DNA of 64,000 nucleotides from Forficula auricularia. Its lineage: Eukaryota; Arthropoda; Insecta; Dermaptera; Forficulidae. Shown here piece after piece: positions 33,980 to 46,390 of this stretch; position 1 is the stretch's first letter, and each line of letters opens with the position of its first letter. Both the position numbers and the translations under genes were made by a program. The stretch is taken from the NCBI GenBank assembly GCA_024734495.1, contig JALMQS010000828.1, forward strand, positions 3,273,101 to 3,337,100. Direction: 5' to 3'. Under the pieces are notes generated by a model. The model made no database searches, had not been told where the DNA came from, and was given only the letters and a program-made list of their open reading frames with translations.

Positions 33980-34093
33980 ATGCTGGCTACGTCATCTGCT
34001 ATCTCTGGATTTCGTCATCCTGAGGAGTCGGCGGAATCCAGAGCATCTGATTGGCTGAAAAAACCTTCTACTACTGAAGTTCTAAAAGCTCAC
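33980..34093 (+). CDS. candidate first coding exon of an unidentified gene
   Basis: An ATG at 33980 opens a 38-codon frame that ends exactly at a consensus donor, CAC/GTAAGT. The peptide starts MLATSSAISGFRHPEESAES and ends KKPSTTEVLKAH. Upstream the same frame is open at least to about 33945. The exon is GC-richer than its flanks. The context GATTCTTCTGCTTCACCAAAG before the ATG looks like a 5' leader. No partner exon was found in the window, so the gene may run on through the element-filled region. Not recognised. It could share a gene with 32136-32538. Confidence 0.45.
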
Positions 34094-34396
34094 GTAAGTT
34101 CTCATTCCTAAATTTTATTAATTTAATAGAAAACAATTTTTCATCTACCATATTCTAACTCATATTGTATATTGTCACAATTGAATTTATAGATAGAGGT
34201 AATTTATAAAAGTCGTCCTTAAGAAATTTGTCAGCTTGTGGGAGTCTGTAGAGATTGATCCTTTATATTGAATCTTTTTGATTTATAGATACATAATATC
34301 GAGGATAAAAATTTTACCAACATATTCTTTGATCGAACATACCTTGAAGATCAAATTTAGGGAACGCGGTGTTGGTTTATAGTGAAACATTGTTAA

Positions 34397-34805
34397 AATT
34401 ATATTAGGTTGGAGTTGGTGGTGTTTCACAATTTTCACTATGCATCCTCATCACATTCCATAGTTTATTGCCCCCTTTATGGTACATACATAATTTTCGG
34501 CAACTTCCAAGTATAAATATCTTTTCTTTATTCCCAGTTTAGCCCTCTGTCCGCTCCATCTGTTCATTCGGCTCTCTCTCTTTAAGGCCATCCCATCCCC
34601 TGATAATTCTTTTATATTTACACTAAGTCATAAATAACTGTCCATCATATTAAAATAAATTCTGTTCATTATTTTATGTTATCTTCAGTCAATGTTCTAC
34701 TGACGATGAGTTAAGAGCTCGAAATATATAGAGTAAACTAAAAAAAAATCTTTGTATTTTAATTTTTCTCCTTGTGAAACACCACCAACTCCAACCTAAT
34801 TTAAT
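34397..34805 (+). mobile_element. palindromic element with CTGACGA..CTCGAAAT motif
   Basis: AAATTATATTAGGTTGGAGTTGGTGGTGTTTCAC (34397) faces GTGAAACACCACCAACTCCAACCTAATTTAATT (34805). The motif CTGACGA-T-GAG..CTC-GAAAT is at about 34701-34727. Non-coding. Confidence 0.75.
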
Positions 34806-35035
34806 TATACCTTGAAGATGTATGATAAGATGTCCATGTTATGTTTGGGGATCATAACCCCCCCCCCACCCCAAGGGCAGGGTTCATGGGATGAGTAACG
34901 GCTACGACAAACCTTTTCTTATGGCAAACTAACCGTAATTAATATATTTCATATGTTAATTCAAGAATTATGTTCTTTTTTATTTTCTTGAAGTACCCTT
35001 ATACTGCAATTAAATTGTTGCATAAGGGCCCCTCG

Positions 35036-35931
35036 CGGGAAAGTTTGGGGGTAGTTTTGATTTTTTGATCCTATATGTTTTTTGGTGTGCTGAATCCGAA
35101 TCTGAGGTTTGCTAACAAAATTTCGTGACGAAACATTGTCAAAAATGCAAAAAAAAAAAAGGTAAAAAATCTCATTTTTGGCGTTTATTTGCTTATAACT
35201 CGAAAACTATCAACTTTTCGTAAATAACCTTCCTTTTCAAAATGAAAGTTCATAAAATTCCCTACAAAGGATATGATCCGAATCCTCAAAAGTGTCATGG
35301 AAAATCTAATAGTATATTAATATAAAGCTAAGAGTTTCATCAAAAAAGTGGTCCAAGTAAACGTTTAAGTCAACAAAATTTCATAGAGAATGACACAGAA
35401 ATCAAGTTTCTAGGATGAGTGGTTTTCATTTTATGAAGGAAAAACTGTGATTTTTTGCAAAAAATTGCTGTTTTTCAAAAATTCAACCTCATTGCGGCAC
35501 GGGTTACCATTATCCATTTAAGAAGAAACTTTATTTGAATTATATCAAAGTTAATCAAGTTTCAAAATGTATAGAAGGATTTTTCATGGTCAAAATGGGA
35601 ACAAATCCAAAAAAAAGTGAGATTTTGGGATTTGCGGAAACAGAAAAAATACGCAAATTTTCAACTAGCGCTTAAACGGTTAGTCGGAGAAAAACCTATA
35701 TGATAAAAATTGTAGGAAACTTTATGAACTTTCATTCTGAATAGGAAGGTTTTTTACGAAAAGTTGATAGTTTTAAATTTATAAAACAGCCAAAAAATGA
35801 GAATTTTTTACCTTTTTTTTTGCATTTTTGACAATGTTCCATGACGAAATTTTGTTAGCCTCAGATTCGGATTCAGCACACCATAACATAAAGGGTCGAA
35901 GAAATTACAACTACCCCAAAACTTTTCCTGT
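35036..35931. mobile_element. 896-bp foldback element
   Basis: Arms of about 250 bp: CGGGAAAGTTTGGGGGTAGTTTTGAT.. with GAATCCGAATCTGAGG and AAACTATCAACTTTTCGTAA face their reverse complements at 35690-35931. No coding capacity. Target duplication not clear. Confidence 0.8.
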
Positions 35932-36124
35932 AAAAACACAATTTAACTGGACTATTTGTTTTAATAAAAAAAAATTCCCACTAAATATTTTGCTTTGTGG
36001 CTAGACCCCCCCCCCCCATGAAAATTTTCTGGCTACGCAACTGGGGTGTTCCAATCGCGTCTAAACTCTCAAGGGATGAGCATAATTCTTCTGTTCCAAA
36101 ATGTGCCCAGAGAAACCTGACTTT

Positions 36125-36390
36125 CTATTCAGGTGCAGGCATTTTTTACATCTCACTTCTCATCCTCTGCAAGACCCAAATCCATCAGAGCATCAGAGGA
36201 TTAGGGCCACTAAGCATTCTGGATGCAATTCAGAAACAAGTACCATAAATATGTAATATTAATAAGTGTCCCGACTCTTGTTAATTCCCTCAACTCTCTG
36301 GTCCATCATAAAAGCTGAAATTATTGTCTCCCATCTAAGAACTTATACATAGACTAACTTCAATGAATAGGTATTATAGAAACTAATTTT
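36125..36390 (+). pseudogene. third relic of the jockey/CR1-like LINE
   Basis: SILDAIQKQ in one frame, then VPTLVNSLNSLVHH in another, align with LDAIQKRA and DPVLTNSLDSLAHR of the copy at 25890-26290. Several stops and shifts. Confidence 0.65.
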
Positions 36391-37435
36391 TTATTTAAAC
36401 ATCACAAGGGCTGTTTTTTTGTCCATTAAAGTTTCAGTGATAAGAATAGAATTCTAATCCATGCCCAAAAAGCAATTGATTTCAAATCCAACCCTTGTCG
36501 ACTCTCGAAAATACCAAAAATACTTTTTTGACCCTTTATTCTTAAAATAGATTATTTAATAAAGCCTCCTCATCTTGTATTTATTTATTTACTTTTAGCG
36601 AAATGTGTTCGTTATATCAATTAATAATCAACTAAATTTCGAAAATAAAGAGCAAAAAGCAAAGCAGAGTTAGCAGAGTATTAAATTTATTAGATTTATT
36701 TTTTTTGTTTATTGTGTCTGAAAAGTAGACAAATATCATTTTCAACCAGTATTACGATTATTTTATCGTGTTAATATTATTTTTACTTTCTATAGAATAT
36801 ATAAATGTGAAGTATTGCGATCGCCTGCCGGGGTCCTGACTTTTTAAGAGCTTGTATCTTAGAGATGAAAACATTAATTTCATTTTGTAAGTTCTAGGCG
36901 GAAAGATTCGATGCTGTTAATAGTTGGAAACCGGATTTAGGACATAAAACTGGATATTGTGGTCCCCAGAAGCCAAAAAGGGTGGATGAAAATCCATTGG
37001 TCACTGCGTATGTACGTATGTATGTACCCCTCCTGCGTTTCGCAAACATATACTATATGTTTCAGAGCTACCAAATTCAAAACTTAAGCTCGATATAGGC
37101 TAGAAGGACTACAGCAAGGTTTTCATAATGTACATATTAAAATATTTGTTTAAGACCGCCCATTTAACTTTAGTGGATGTAAGCCACAACATCTGGCATA
37201 ATTTTTTGACGGCTGGCGTTTTTTGTATATAAAATGTAAACCTTTTCTTTTTCTTGTAAAGGGCTGCCCCCCTCTGCGTGGCGCAATAAACACAGTCATT
37301 GAAATCGGAACACCGGAAGTGGACATTTACATGAAAGATTTTTTTTATTTCCTCGAAAACGGCACTAACATGGCATTGTAGTTTAATTTAATTTTCTTCT
37401 TTTCCAAACAATCATCTTTTTCATTATTTATGTTT
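36391..37435. other. unassigned; short TATGTACG array at 37010
   Basis: GTATGTACGTATGTATGTACC at about 37008-37028. No gene recognised. Confidence 0.3.
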
Positions 37436-37439
37436 CATA

Positions 37440-37572
37440 TAGAAGGGCGCCTCAATTTTTACCCTGAAGGCGCCCAAGTTCAAGTTAAAAAAAATGATTA
37501 AGACCTTGCCGGTGCCTTTTTTTCGGCGCCCCAAGCGACCGCTTGTTTCGCTTGCCTCTTAATCCGGCCCTG
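37440..37572 (-). mobile_element. terminus of a hAT-type element
   Basis: On the minus strand CAGGGCCGGATTAAGAGGCAAGCG starts at 37572, a common hAT-type terminus, followed by GCGGTCGCTTGGGGCGCCG. The opposite end was not found. Confidence 0.55.
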
Positions 37573-38914
37573 GCTCTCTATCAATACTCAATTTATTTTA
37601 AGAATTATATGACCAGTTCAATTTTTTCATTTCTGAGACATTTGTTATAATCAAAATGACTAAAAATGAGTTTCTATCCACTATCCACTGTGTATAGGTA
37701 GGTATACTATATACCTACTGTGAGTATTGGAAAAAATTTCCTTCCTATTTTTTATTTTATCAACGAAAATCCAATTCATAAACAGGGCTTCAACATTTTT
37801 TTCCTACATACTTCAACATTTTTTTCAACATTTTTTTCCTACATACTACTTTGTACAATATCTAATTAAATAATCTTAATCATTCAATTATCTTGTTCTA
37901 TAAATAATTCATTGAATTATACATTCGCCACAACAGAATCCTCCTTTAATTTGCGGTATTCAAACTTGTAATCTTCCCTTAATTAGCTTCCATGGTAACA
38001 TTTAAATCTTATCTTAATATTCCACGATCCCATTATCAAGAGAGAGATTGTTATTAGTTGGATGTTGGATGCACTAACTGGGATGCATTTGCCTCCATAG
38101 GATCTTCCGCTGTTCAACAATCGCCTTAGCTTAGCTCCACCTGTAGAGATAATTAGAAAATGGGGAAAAAGTTTAGAGTAATTCTATACAATAGTTGATG
38201 CTGTAATAATACTATGCCATTTTCTTTCGCAATTCAGACTACTATGAAATATCTTAAGCTTCCTTTACATAGGTTGATTCTCTAATCTCTAATGCAATCT
38301 ATTACAGTATTAAATTTTTGTTATCTGCTTCTTGCTAATACGATTCTAGAGGCTTAGACATTTTTACTTTATCCAATGCGAATGGTGTCAAATAAAGTCA
38401 CAAATTGTAGTATTCAATTAGGTTGAATTTTAGCACGTGACGGTTTTGCCAAAAATTACATGGGGTCTCGTCTAGAGGCCAAAAAGTGCCATTTTTTCAT
38501 TTAGTGCGTGCGGATGTATGGATGTATGGATGTGTGGATGTATGTTATCGTTTTTTTGGTCCACGATTTTTTCCACACCCTTGCATCGATTGAAATGAAA
38601 TTGAAAACGTACCATTCTTTTAACAAAATGAAGCGCTGATTCGTTTTTGGTACATATCGGCCCACAAACATTAGTACTTTATTTCAGTTCTTTTTTAGTT
38701 TTTTCTAAATATCTTGAAAATGACTTAACCAATTTTGATGAAATTTAATATCCCAATTAAGTACCTTGGGGACCACAAAAAAATAAAAGTTAAGCTTGAG
38801 TTGATTACCAAAAAAGAATTTAGTCTTTTTGATTTTAAGTCGATTCTTCCACGTTTTCAGTAGAGGTTGCCATTAATAGACAAAACATTTTTGAAAAATG
38901 GAATGCAATAAGGT
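37573..38914. other. unassigned; GGATGTAT array
   Basis: GGATGTATGGATGTATGGATGTGTGGATGTATG at about 38512-38544. The rest shows no gene or element ends. Confidence 0.35.
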
Positions 38915-39195
38915 TATTTCTCTAGTAATAGATAAGAATCGATAGTTTTTTTGATTTTAAGCCGATTCCTTCATGTCTTCCGCGATGGTTACCAATAATA
39001 ATCGAAACGTCAAAAACCTAATGTAGAATTGTTATTCCTCAAGTATTAAATGAGAATCGATCATTATTTTTGAATTAAAGTCAACATGAACTGCAAATTG
39101 CAAGTGATATCTGATTAATAATAAAGGAATAAACATATTAATATTTCAAATGAATTTGGATAAAGTTTAGCAACGATCCGTTGCAGTTTATTTGA
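38915..39195 (+). repeat. dispersed repeat, partner at 8625-8830
   Basis: See 8625-8830. This copy is longer and on the opposite strand. Confidence 0.55.
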
Positions 39196-39332
39196 ATTAG
39201 AACCTGCATATTTATCATCATTTGGGTTGACTTGCTTATATTAAGTTACATGACTATACTTACCAATCTTTAATGACAACATTAAAAAAAAAAAAAATAA
39301 GATTTAAATTTAGTGTTTTTGAATTTTGAAAA

Positions 39333-39587
39333 ATGTTTATATTTTTCAAAATTCTGCCCGATGGAGGTATTTCTCAAATTAATTTAATTAAAATAAAAAT
39401 TAAAAAGTCAGTATCGAAGATGTTGCTAGATATGATTAATTTAGATGTCAGGGTTCAGTCCCTCGCGAGTCGAGCTCAAGAAGAATTTTACAATAAAATC
39501 ACCAGAGGGTGTCATCTATTAGATCCAGGATGGAATGGATTATTTTTAATTAAGCAAATTTTAAAATTAGCAATCCAGGACAAATGA
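39333..39587 (+). other. open frame of unknown origin
   Basis: 84 codons ending RGCHLLDPGWNGLFLIKQIL.. and a stop. The last 50 codons are GC-richer than the first. No domain recognised, no splice context. May be a remnant of an element. Confidence 0.2.
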
Positions 39588-39816
39588 CTACTCTGTGAAA
39601 TATGTGCTGGCCCAGATAGCTAATTTGATATTCTAGTTCGATTCAAGAGGGAGGTAAAAACAACCCTTCTTACATATAATTAAAAATATCAATATGATAT
39701 TCTTAGAAAATTGATCTTGAATTTTACAACATAATATTTTTGTTGATTGGAATAAAATTTTCTAGCTCAATACTTAATACTGAATTTAACTATAACTCAA
39801 TACTGAATTTAATCTC

Positions 39817-41872
39817 ATGGGTTAGGTCAGTGTTTTTCAACCTGTGGGTCGCGACCCCCTGGGGGTCGTGAAGCCTCTATAAGGGGTTCGCGAAGCCTCA
39901 GTAAAAAAAGAGAAAAAACAAAGTTTAAAAATATATTTGAAGCATTCCATGCCAAATCGGACGGTTTGAAAAATTTTAATTTTTGATTTCCTTAATTTTT
40001 TGACATTTTGTAGTTCCCATCAAAAAACTATTCCTGGTTTTGGTTTTGAAATTTTTTTGATCACCTGTTTAAAAGATGAATTGGCTTAGTTTCGTTTTTT
40101 CGCTCAAACTTCTTCAAAAATAGTCCAAATTTAATTTTTTTTTTTTTGAAATTTTTTGTTTTTTTACATATTTTTAGAAAAAAATATTAAAAAATTATTT
40201 AAAGTGTTTTTATATGCGATTTTTGATTTTGGAAATTTTAATCTTGTTTTTTAAACTGTACTTTTCGATTTTTTAGATAATTTTTTATTTTAAACTTCTA
40301 TTATTCTACAAATTTTAAGACCGGGTTTGATAGTGGTCCTATGATAATTACTATTTTTTTCAATTTTTGAATCATTATTAAAACCACTTTATTGGTATTG
40401 AGTTCTCTTTTTTTTAGTCATTTTGAATTAATTTTTATCGTTTACAGGTGGTTAAAATAAATAATTAGTATTTTAGTTTGTTGAAAGAAAATAAAAATAA
40501 GAAAAAAATAGTCATTATCACAGGACCACTATCAACCCGCTCTTAAAATATTTAATAGAATAGAAGTTAAAAATTATCAAAAAAATCGAAGAGTACATAC
40601 AGTTTCAAAAAACAACACTCAAAAATCTCATATAAAAACACTTTAAATAATTTTTTCTAAAAATATGTAAAAAAACAAAAATTTCAAAAAAAAAAAATTG
40701 AGGACCATTTTTGAAGAATTTATGAGCGAAATCCGAAATTCGATATTTTTAAACCGGTGATGAAAAAAATTTCAAAATTTACCAGGAAGAGTTTTTTGAT
40801 GGATACTAAAAAATGTCAAAAATTGAAGGAAATCAAAAATTAAAATTTTTCAAACTGTCCGATTTGGCGTGGAATGTTCCATTTTTATTAAGAAAATTTA
40901 AGAGATCCCACTTCTCCAATAAAAGACTAAGTCGACGAAAACGAATCCAAGAAAAATATGTCTGTTATAGGTACTTAATTGTGTATTTACCCGATACATA
41001 ATAATTATAAAAATTAATAAAAATGTTGTACGGATTTGATATATGTAACATAATAAAATACAGATTACAAACAGCGGAGGTGTGGGGGTCGCGTCATGAA
41101 AAAGTTTGAAAAACACTGGGTTAGGTCAACCCAAATCATTGCGTGGGCCGCATTGAAGCCCTAAAAATTTCCGCGGTCCTCACTTAAATAATAATAAATG
41201 TACTTTTAACCATCTTACATAAGGGTAAGGGTTTGTAAATAAATAAATAATAATAAACTATATTACATTTTGCTCCTAGTGCTTATACAACAAAATGTAT
41301 TCTTAAGTACAGAAGAGGAATACCCTACAGGCGAAATCCATTTATTACGATCGGAACAGGACACTAAAATCTTTAATATTGTATCGCAAATTCCCAACTA
41401 TGTATTTCTTCTGAAATATCATTAATGCTATTATCTGACCCGACAGACTTAGGCTTGAAAATAAGTTACTTTAATGAGGAAAAATTTCCTTTACAATTGC
41501 TTGAACACAATCTTTTACTAATTCCCCGTCCGAAAATGGATTCATTTTATTTGCATTTAACAATGGGACAGAATAACCTGCTTTGACGATATTGTATTAG
41601 TGTTTTAACGATTAACTTAACATATTTTATTAATTGGGATTTAGACTGGCAAGCTTATATTTTCTTAATTCTAGGTCAAATTCCAAATAGTTGCTATACC
41701 TATGTCTCGTGTAGTTTTCAATAACTATTTAAAAAACATATTGAATTAGAAGATAGTTGATAAATCATGTTAAAAAATATAATTCATAATAGCAATATTA
41801 TATTACCGTGGGCTGCACATATGGAAGTCGCGGGCCGCGTGTTTACCAGTTTTGGGTTACGCCATCTGCCGA
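39817..41872. mobile_element. possible hAT-like element interrupted by 39828-41118
   Basis: GGGTTAGGT + CAACCCAAATCATTGCGTGGGCCGC on the left resembles the reverse strand of the right end, GGCGTAACCCAAAACTGGTAAACACGCGGCCCGC. The match is imperfect and no clean duplication is seen, so the pairing is tentative. Confidence 0.4.
39828..41118. mobile_element. hAT element, TSD GGTTAGGT, long internal palindrome
   Basis: The ends CAGTGTTTTTCAACCTGTGG and, on the reverse strand, CAGTGTTTTTCAAACTTTTTC are TIRs. A perfect 8-bp duplication GGTTAGGT lies at 39820-39827 and 41119-41126. The interior is itself a palindrome of about 930 bp (39949-40880): TTCCATGCCAAATCGGACGG faces CTGTCCGATTTGGCGTGGAA. Subterminal GGTCGCGACCCCCTGGGGGTCG is a further small palindrome. 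No transposase. Confidence 0.9.
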
Positions 41873-42495
41873 AATAGCATATTTGGACTGGGGGATGAAC
41901 CCTTCTGACATATCTCTAACAACATCTATGATACGAGCGTTTTAATTTCTTTTTTTAATTAAAAAATAATATAATGTACTATTAAACTTAATTTTTTATT
42001 AAATTTAGTATAACATTTAATTATCTTTTTAGGTATATCGGAAGCTCTAAAGTTATTTAAACAAACATTTTAAACCACTATTTACCTATTAAAAAAATGC
42101 AAGGACAGGAAAGATCTCTTAAAGTTCTTCATACAAACTTATAGAAGTAAATTTTTTCACAGACATATGATTTATAAATTTATAGACAAGAACCATGTAA
42201 TCTTTGATAAATTTAGAAAACAAAAAGTAAAAGAGCCCGTTTTAAACTAAAACCTTGTTGTGATATCTAGGGGCGATAACCAATTTAAATTTTGAATAAT
42301 TTCTGTTTAGTAGTAGTTTTTAAAAATGTCTGAAACGAGGAGAAAAATCATTTTCAGACATTATTTTTTCCTGTCAACCTGGATTCCAATAGATATATAC
42401 CTATGATAATTTATGAACGAAAAGTCATACAAAGTTCATTCTGGTGCCAAAAAGTATCTATTTCCATTATTAGTTTTTGGGTCGAAAAATTCTGG
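41873..42495. other. unassigned sequence
   Basis: No gene or element ends recognised. Confidence 0.3.
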
Positions 42496-42561
42496 TTCAC
42501 ACATGCAGAAAATATATATTTTTATAATTTTTTTTAAGGGCCTCCCCATCTTCCCTTATAG

Positions 42562-42665
42562 CACTCCGATCATCCCACATATGATCCGGATGAGTGTATC
42601 AGGGATGTGGCCACAGCAGAACGGTGTATAAATAAACTTTGTGTTGGAGATTTGAGTGATGGGGA
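42562..42665 (+). other. possible exon fragment
   Basis: After a pyrimidine-rich acceptor (CCTCCCCATCTTCCCTTATAG) one frame reads HSDHPTYDPDECIRDVATAE, then RCINKLCVGDLSDGD, with three cysteines. No convincing donor follows, and composition turns AT-rich after about 42665. It could be a host exon, a decayed gene or chance. Not recognised. Confidence 0.25.
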
Positions 42666-42669
42666 CAAA

Positions 42670-44750
42670 TTTAAAATAATAAACAACAAAAATAATTCCG
42701 TTCACTGGGCCAAAATAATAAATAAAATTTTAATAAAAAATAAAATAAAAATAAAAATTCACTGGGATTGAGTGAGAAAAAAAATTTAAAAACAAAGAAT
42801 AAAAATAAACAAATAAATAAATTAAAAGTAGCTCTGAAGGTAATCTGGCATTATAAACCAGTCTGACCTATTCCTCCAGAAGAAATCAACAAGATGATCA
42901 TGTTAATCATGTAGGTATATTAGAAACAGTGATCCATATAGAAGTCGGCGTTAGGAAGGATTTTAATGAGATTTTAAAGGGTTGTCATGATACAAGGATA
43001 AGAGGAAATCCAACTTATTTTGGATTTTTTTACCTAAAATTTTGAAAATATAACTTTATCCCAGCTCAAAAATAATAATATAGTTTTGTGTCTCAACTAT
43101 CTATAGACCAATTTATAATAATGGTCATGAATTAAAAAATATTTTTCAATTTTTTATGATTTTTCCCATTCACGTATGTCAATCAAGGGGAGGAATTGAC
43201 ATTAGAGAATTTTGATTTGGTAATGTAGGCAGAGACTGGCTTAAAAATATAGAAGGTTACAATTTTGGTTACAATTAACTAAAATTAAAACAAAACTAGA
43301 AAGGTTTTTTGAAATATATATTTTTATATGAATTATATCACAGGGAGGGAAATGACACTAATGAACGACATAATTATCACTTACCTTTATGAAGTCTTAT
43401 ATAAATAAAATTAACACGTCTGGTTGTCATTAACAAACCAACTCACCAACTGATAATAGTTTCTCTCTTGACCACTGCAGTGATGGCGTGAGTCAAGTTA
43501 AATACTAAAACTATGTTGGGGACGGAATTGACACACTGTATTTCGACAATTTTAATAATTTTTTCTAACAAAATTTTAATAACTAAAAAAACTTTATTAA
43601 ATTATATAGTCTTCATTCATTTTTTTTTATTTAGGTGATATTTTATTCAGTCATATCTGAACACTTTTCTTATAAATACACAGGTTTGAAGATTTAAACA
43701 ACCAAATTGGACAGGGGACGGAATTGACTTTTTGTAGATTATTTGAATTGAAAAAAATAAGAAATTGAGTAAAATCGGCGTCAAAAAATTTATAAGTGCA
43801 ACAATAAATGTATAGGTACAATTAAAGACTATATTTTATTAAAAATGGAAAATTTATCTTAAATTGGAAAAATAAACCTAGTGGAATTTACAATGCAAAA
43901 TATGTTGGATTTGGTCATAAACAAATTAGATTTTCAGTTTCATTTTATTGGTTTTATTATTCGAAAACATTTCTTAACATATCTGATGAAAAAGTATATT
44001 TTAAAAATTTCAATTTCAATGCTTTCCGATTTACCATTTATGCTAATAAAATGCCAATTTATTTTGGGTAAGTGTGAGTATTTTTGGTAAAAACATACAC
44101 TCCTACAGTAAAATGTATTATATACTCCAAATTAATTCATTTGGAAGTCAAATTGATATAAATGGAATAAAAAGACATCAAAGAGTGAATTTTCGGAGAA
44201 ACCATTCCACTAAGTCCACTCTTTTAAAGTAGGTTAAAGTAAAAAGCATGAATTCTTAAATAAGTTCAGTTCAGCCCGATTCAGCTTAAATCGAACTTGT
44301 AAAAATTTCCAAAAGAACAGAATTATTAATGAATAGGCATTTTTTAAAATCCGAATATTGAGAATTGAAATATTCGATTCATTTAATAGAAAAGTATTCG
44401 GGATTTCGCTTGGCTGTGAAATGAATTGAAATAATTCCATTCCAATGTTTGCCTTTAGGAATGTGAATCATAATTGATTTCAATTCATTTCTCTTATGTG
44501 TTTTTTTTTTAATTCAAATAATGGAGCAAATTGTTGAAATAATGTTTTCACTTTACACAGGTGTTTTTTGTTTAATCCCATTTCTCTTTTGTGGTTCGAT
44601 GAGCTCAAAGGAGTCAATCGTTTCATTATTGCATTGATCTTTTCACCTGAAAAATTCTTTTAGTATTTTTTGGCCCTTTTCATTTTTTTTTTACTTTTGT
44701 AGCCAACTACCAAACGGTTTGGTAGGTCGTACTTTTTTTTCTCTCTTATT
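42670..44750. other. unassigned AT-rich sequence
   Basis: The phrases GGGGAGGAATTGACA, GGGGACGGAATTGACA and GGGGACGGAATTGAC recur at about 43189, 43519 and 43715, hinting at a decayed repeat. No gene recognised. Confidence 0.3.
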
Positions 44751-45732
44751 TTTAACAGACTTCAAAAAAGGAGGAGGTTCTCAATTCGACTGTTTTTTTT
44801 GTGTCTTTGTTACATGATATCTTCTCCAATTGTTAACGAATTTTGATGATTTTTTTGCATTGGGTTCAGTATAGTTTCCGAATGGCCCCGGTTTTTTTTC
44901 ATTGGTATTGGACCTTTTTTGGTATGTTTCTTCAGGCATAACTTCTTTGTTTATGAACCGATTTGAATGATTTTTTCTGCTTTTGGATCAGTATAGCTCC
45001 AAAATAGTCAAGATACCTAACTATTTATTTATTTATTTTATGTATGTTCAGCGAAAACTTTTTGCCACATGGACCGATTTCGATTATTCTTTTTTATTGG
45101 AAAGGGGGTACCTTAGGGGTGGTCCCATATTAATTTGGTCAAGTTCTGATGATATGATCAATGACGAAATAACGTAAATCTCCAATTTTTATGACCAAAT
45201 AATCGAAATTATAATAAATAAAATCTTTTATAAAAAAAATCTTAAAACATTCATTTAAAACCCTCAAACGTTTCGAGAGAATTTTTATATTTATGAATTG
45301 AATTTTATTATAATTTTCTGATTCATTCGCCCGACGCGTTCTCTTACGAGATGCATACAAGGTATTATATTAAGTCACTATTAATAACATCACTAAAAAG
45401 AGAAAAATAAAAATAATTTTTATAAAAAAAAAAAAAAAAAAACCGACTTCAAAAAAATCAAATGCAACAAATAAAATAATAAGAAATCAAAAATCAAATA
45501 AAATGCACTAAAAGGTATAAAATAATTATCTTATTTATTTACAACTAAACGACGAAATATTAACATGAAATCACTTTTTGAAGTCGGTGCTAAACAAACT
45601 ATACAGGGTGCTTCAAAAAAATGTATACACACTTTGAACTTCCATAGAAAATTTATTTACCGTTCTACAAAGTTAAATTTCAGGAAAATAGAAAGCTGAA
45701 AGTCAATGTAAATGAAACATAAATAACAAATG

Positions 45733-46145
45733 TTAATACTGTTCAAATTGGTGACCTGCAGCATCAATACAATTCTGAGTACGAGTCACCACTGATTCTG
45801 TACATCGTATCAAAACGTCCAATGAGATTTCTCTACACACTGCTTGAATCTCATTCCAAAGAATGTCTAGGTTACGTGGTTTACGTTTGTACACCTCATC
45901 TTTTACTGTGCCCCACAAGAAGAAATCCAGTGGTGTAAGGTCTGGAGAGCGTGCTGGAAACTCGATTGGCCCCCTGCGTCCTATCCACTGGCCCGACAAA
46001 TTTTGATCCAGGTAAGCTCGTACGTCCCTGTGATAGTGCGGCGGGGCACCATCTTGTTGAAAATAAAAATCATCATTACCGTATAATGCACGAATGGCAG
46101 GAAATATGGAATCAGCAAGCATTGTTAGGTAATTAATAAAATTTG
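45733..46145 (-). pseudogene. mariner/IS630-like transposase, C-terminal part
   Basis: About 135 residues in one open frame. Motifs in order: YFQQDGAPPHYHRDVRAYLD with the second catalytic Asp, then RGPIEFPARSPDLTPLDFFLWG with the third Asp in SPD. Thirty-six residues separate the two Asp, close to the DD34D/DD37D spacing of this superfamily. The C-terminal tail ends AAGHQFEQY and a stop at 45733. The N-terminal DNA-binding part and the first catalytic Asp are missing. The apparent upstream extension (46146-46191) comes from the inverted arm and is not native. The protein would catalyse cut-and-paste movement, but this piece cannot. Confidence 0.85.
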
Positions 46146-46390
46146 TCGGGCCAGTGGATAGGACGCAGGGGGCCAATCGAGTTTCCAGCACGCTCTCCAG
46201 ACCTTACACCACTGGATTTCTTCTTGTGGGGCACAGTAAAAGATGAAGGTGTACAAACGTAAACCACGTAACCTAGACATTCTTTGGAATGAGATTCAAG
46301 CAGTGTGTAAGAAATCTCATTGGACGTTTTGATACGATGTACAGAATCAGTGGTGACTCGTACTCAGAATTGTATTGATGCTGCAAGTCA
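46145..46390 (+). pseudogene. inverted second copy of the transposase C-terminus
   Basis: On the plus strand QWIGRRGPIEFPARSPDLT, then PLDFFLWGTVKDE, after which the frame breaks near 46244 by a small deletion relative to the other arm. The rest matches to the stop. Confidence 0.8.

Noticed and set aside
46146..46191. Upstream extension of the transposase frame
   Set aside because: It lies in the opposite arm of the inverted dimer, so it is not native to the protein.
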